A DNA stretch of 64,000 nt from Elephas maximus indicus (Eukaryota; Chordata; Mammalia; Proboscidea; Elephantidae), in assembly GCF_024166365.1 (NCBI RefSeq), contig NC_064831.1, positions 53,259,768 through 53,323,767 of the forward strand, read 5' to 3'. The translations under genes were made by a program, and so were the position numbers. The notes under the pieces were generated by a model. The model was not told the origin of the DNA and did no database searches. It saw only the letters and a list, made by a program, of their open reading frames with translations. Within the stretch, counting starts at the first letter, position 1. The number at the start of each line of letters is the position of its first letter. Shown piece after piece: positions 62,546 through 64,000 of this stretch.

Positions 62546-63109
62546 TTATACTTTTGTGATATTTTCTTGTGCAAGGGGTGCCTTAAGCTGACCCTATAGC
62601 TCACCAGTGCCGTGGCTCACCCCCAAGGCTAGCCCAGGCCCTCTGCAGGCTTCTCCCCCGTGACCATGACTCTCCTAAGGAGCTGGCCCCCCCTTCCCCC
62701 AGCACACGCTCACACATCCACACCCAGGGCCATCATCACCACCACTACTCACAATGGGGAAAGACTAGCCACACTTGTGGCTTATGTATTATGTCTCCTG
62801 TATTTTTGTGAGTCTGCAGTATTGATAAAACCTGGGCCTGCAGCTCCACAGCTTCTTGCCAGCTCCCAGGACACCATGCCACTGGCCTATGGCCACACTC
62901 CAAGTCCCCAGCTCTGCGGTCTGATTTGGTGTGTCAGATGGACACCCTCAGAGAGACTGAAGGGGCAGGAAACAGAAACCAACTCCTTCTGCTTAGGATT
63001 CAAAGTCCAGGAAGGGAGCACCCCTTGTCTCACACCAGCCTAGGCTCTCAGGAGGGTGAGGCCCCAGGGGTAGTTTCACAAAACTGTATACAGTGAGATG
63101 CCCCCCCCT
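62546..63109. other. Intergenic, nothing recognised
   Basis: A C-rich patch lies at about 62687-62700. No gene or SINE is seen. Confidence 0.4.
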
Positions 63110-63265
63110 CCAAAAAAAAAAAAAAAAACCCATTGAGACTTATAGTGACCCTATAGGACAGAGTAGCACTGCCCAATAGGGTTTCCAAGAAGCAACTGTG
63201 GATCTGAATTGCTGACCTTTTGGTTAGCAGCCATAGCTCTTAACCACTGTGCCACCAGGGCTCCA
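63110..63265 (-). repeat. tRNA-headed SINE, short subfamily
   Basis: After a long A run (63112-63128) it reads cattgagacttatagtgacc to ttaaccactgtgccaccagg. The A run is on the plus strand, next to the antisense tail. Confidence 0.88.
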
Positions 63266-63337
63266 CACAGTGAGAAACGGGTACTAACTCCTCACAAGGA
63301 AATCAGAGGCCTTGGGATGGGGAAACACTGACTGCTG

Positions 63338-63668
63338 GTAGCTGTCGTTGAGTCAGTGGTGACTCATGTGACCCCGTGCACAACGGAACGAAGTGCTGCC
63401 CGCTCCTGCACCACCCTGAGACCTACTGCAGATCAGACCATTATGCTGTATGTGGTTTTCACTGGCTGATTTTCAGGATTACATCAGCAGGCCTTTCTTC
63501 CTAGTCTGCCCTAGCCTGAGAAGACTCTGAAAACCCGTTAGCATCACAGCAAAACACAAGCCCCACTGACAGGATGGGGGGTGGGCACTGAGCATGAAGT
63601 ACCTTGGCTGGGAATCTAACCCAGGTCTCCCGCGTGGAAGGCGAGAATTCTACCACTGAGCCACCACC
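63338..63668 (-). repeat. tRNA-Gly-headed SINE with RTE-like tail, copy 2
   Basis: On the minus strand the head is ggtggctcagtggtagaatt followed by ctcgccttccacgcgggag and acctgggttagattcccagc. The part from ggctcag to attcccagcc follows tRNA-Gly(GCC) closely. The tail has gactcaacgacagctaccag. Confidence 0.85.
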
Positions 63669-63679
63669 CTGCCCCCAAA

Positions 63680-63884
63680 GAAACACTACCTATTGCTGTC
63701 AAGTTGATTCCAACTCATAGCGACCCATTGGACAGAGTAGAACTGCCCCATAGGGTTTCCTAGGCTGTAAGTCTTTATGGAAGCAGACTGCCACATCTGT
63801 CTCCCATGGAGTGGCTGGTGAGTTCAAACTGCTGACCTTTCGGTTAGCAGCTTAGCTTTTAACCACCATGCCACCAGGGTTCCG
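63680..63884 (-). repeat. tRNA-headed SINE, ~200 bp form
   Basis: From aacactacctattgctgtca to ttaaccaccatgccaccagg. It is the third antisense SINE within about 800 bp. Confidence 0.88.
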
Positions 63885-64000
63885 TAAAGAAACACTAGGT
63901 AGCCAAAATCCACAAATGCCCACAGCAACAGGGATTCCTTGGTGCCAGGGGAGTGGGCAGAGCAAAGAATCCCTGGAGGGAGGAGACTATGTGGAAATTG

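Noticed and set aside
63600-63665. tRNA-Gly gene on the minus strand
   Set aside because: The tRNA-like region is the head of a SINE with a tail, not a free tRNA gene; the acceptor stem is not closed and a second copy exists at 13.9 kb.

Overview
The window is mammalian nuclear DNA. It carries the complete coding portion of one gene, alpha-tropomyosin (TPM1), on the + strand (first ATG at 24793, last stop at 51867). The rest is intergenic or intronic DNA packed with retroposons. The most frequent repeat is a short tRNA-headed SINE with a 3' tail like that of an RTE/BovB-type LINE, and a near full-length RTE LINE is also present. This combination points to an afrotherian, most likely an elephant or close relative; manatee or hyrax cannot be excluded by eye.

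Layout: 1-24 kb is upstream intergenic DNA with about 20 SINE copies, an RTE LINE (4346-7640), two MaLR-like solo LTRs, an L1-like 3' end and two MITE-like elements. A CpG island at about 24.2-25.8 kb holds the high-molecular-weight promoter and exons 1a, 2a and 2b. A second CpG island at about 30.3-31.0 kb holds the internal low-molecular-weight promoter and exon 1b. Exons 3, 4, 5, 6a, 6b, 7 and 8 lie between 38.4 and 44.1 kb. Four alternative 3' exons follow: 9a, 9b (striated), 9c (brain-type) and 9d (smooth/non-muscle). From 52.6 to 64 kb the DNA is again intergenic and SINE-rich.

Every TPM1 exon has an intact reading frame, AG/GT borders and compatible phases. Joining 1a-2b-3-4-5-6b-7-8-9a-9b gives 284 residues (855 nt with stop). 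Exon 1b spliced to exon 3 gives 248 residues when it ends in 9d. The sequence also shows the layout that makes 2a and 2b mutually exclusive: the likely branch point of 2b lies only 42 nt after the 2a donor and is followed by 144 nt without an AG.

No clearly new biological system was found. The observations most worth checking concern the retroposons: a SINE inserted with a 5' inversion (twin-priming-like, exact 9-bp target duplication), two 30-35 bp tail-only insertions with target duplications, a compensatory change in the acceptor-like stem between two SINE subfamilies, a tRNA-Gly-headed SINE with an RTE-like tail, and a three-level nest of L1, LTR and SINE.
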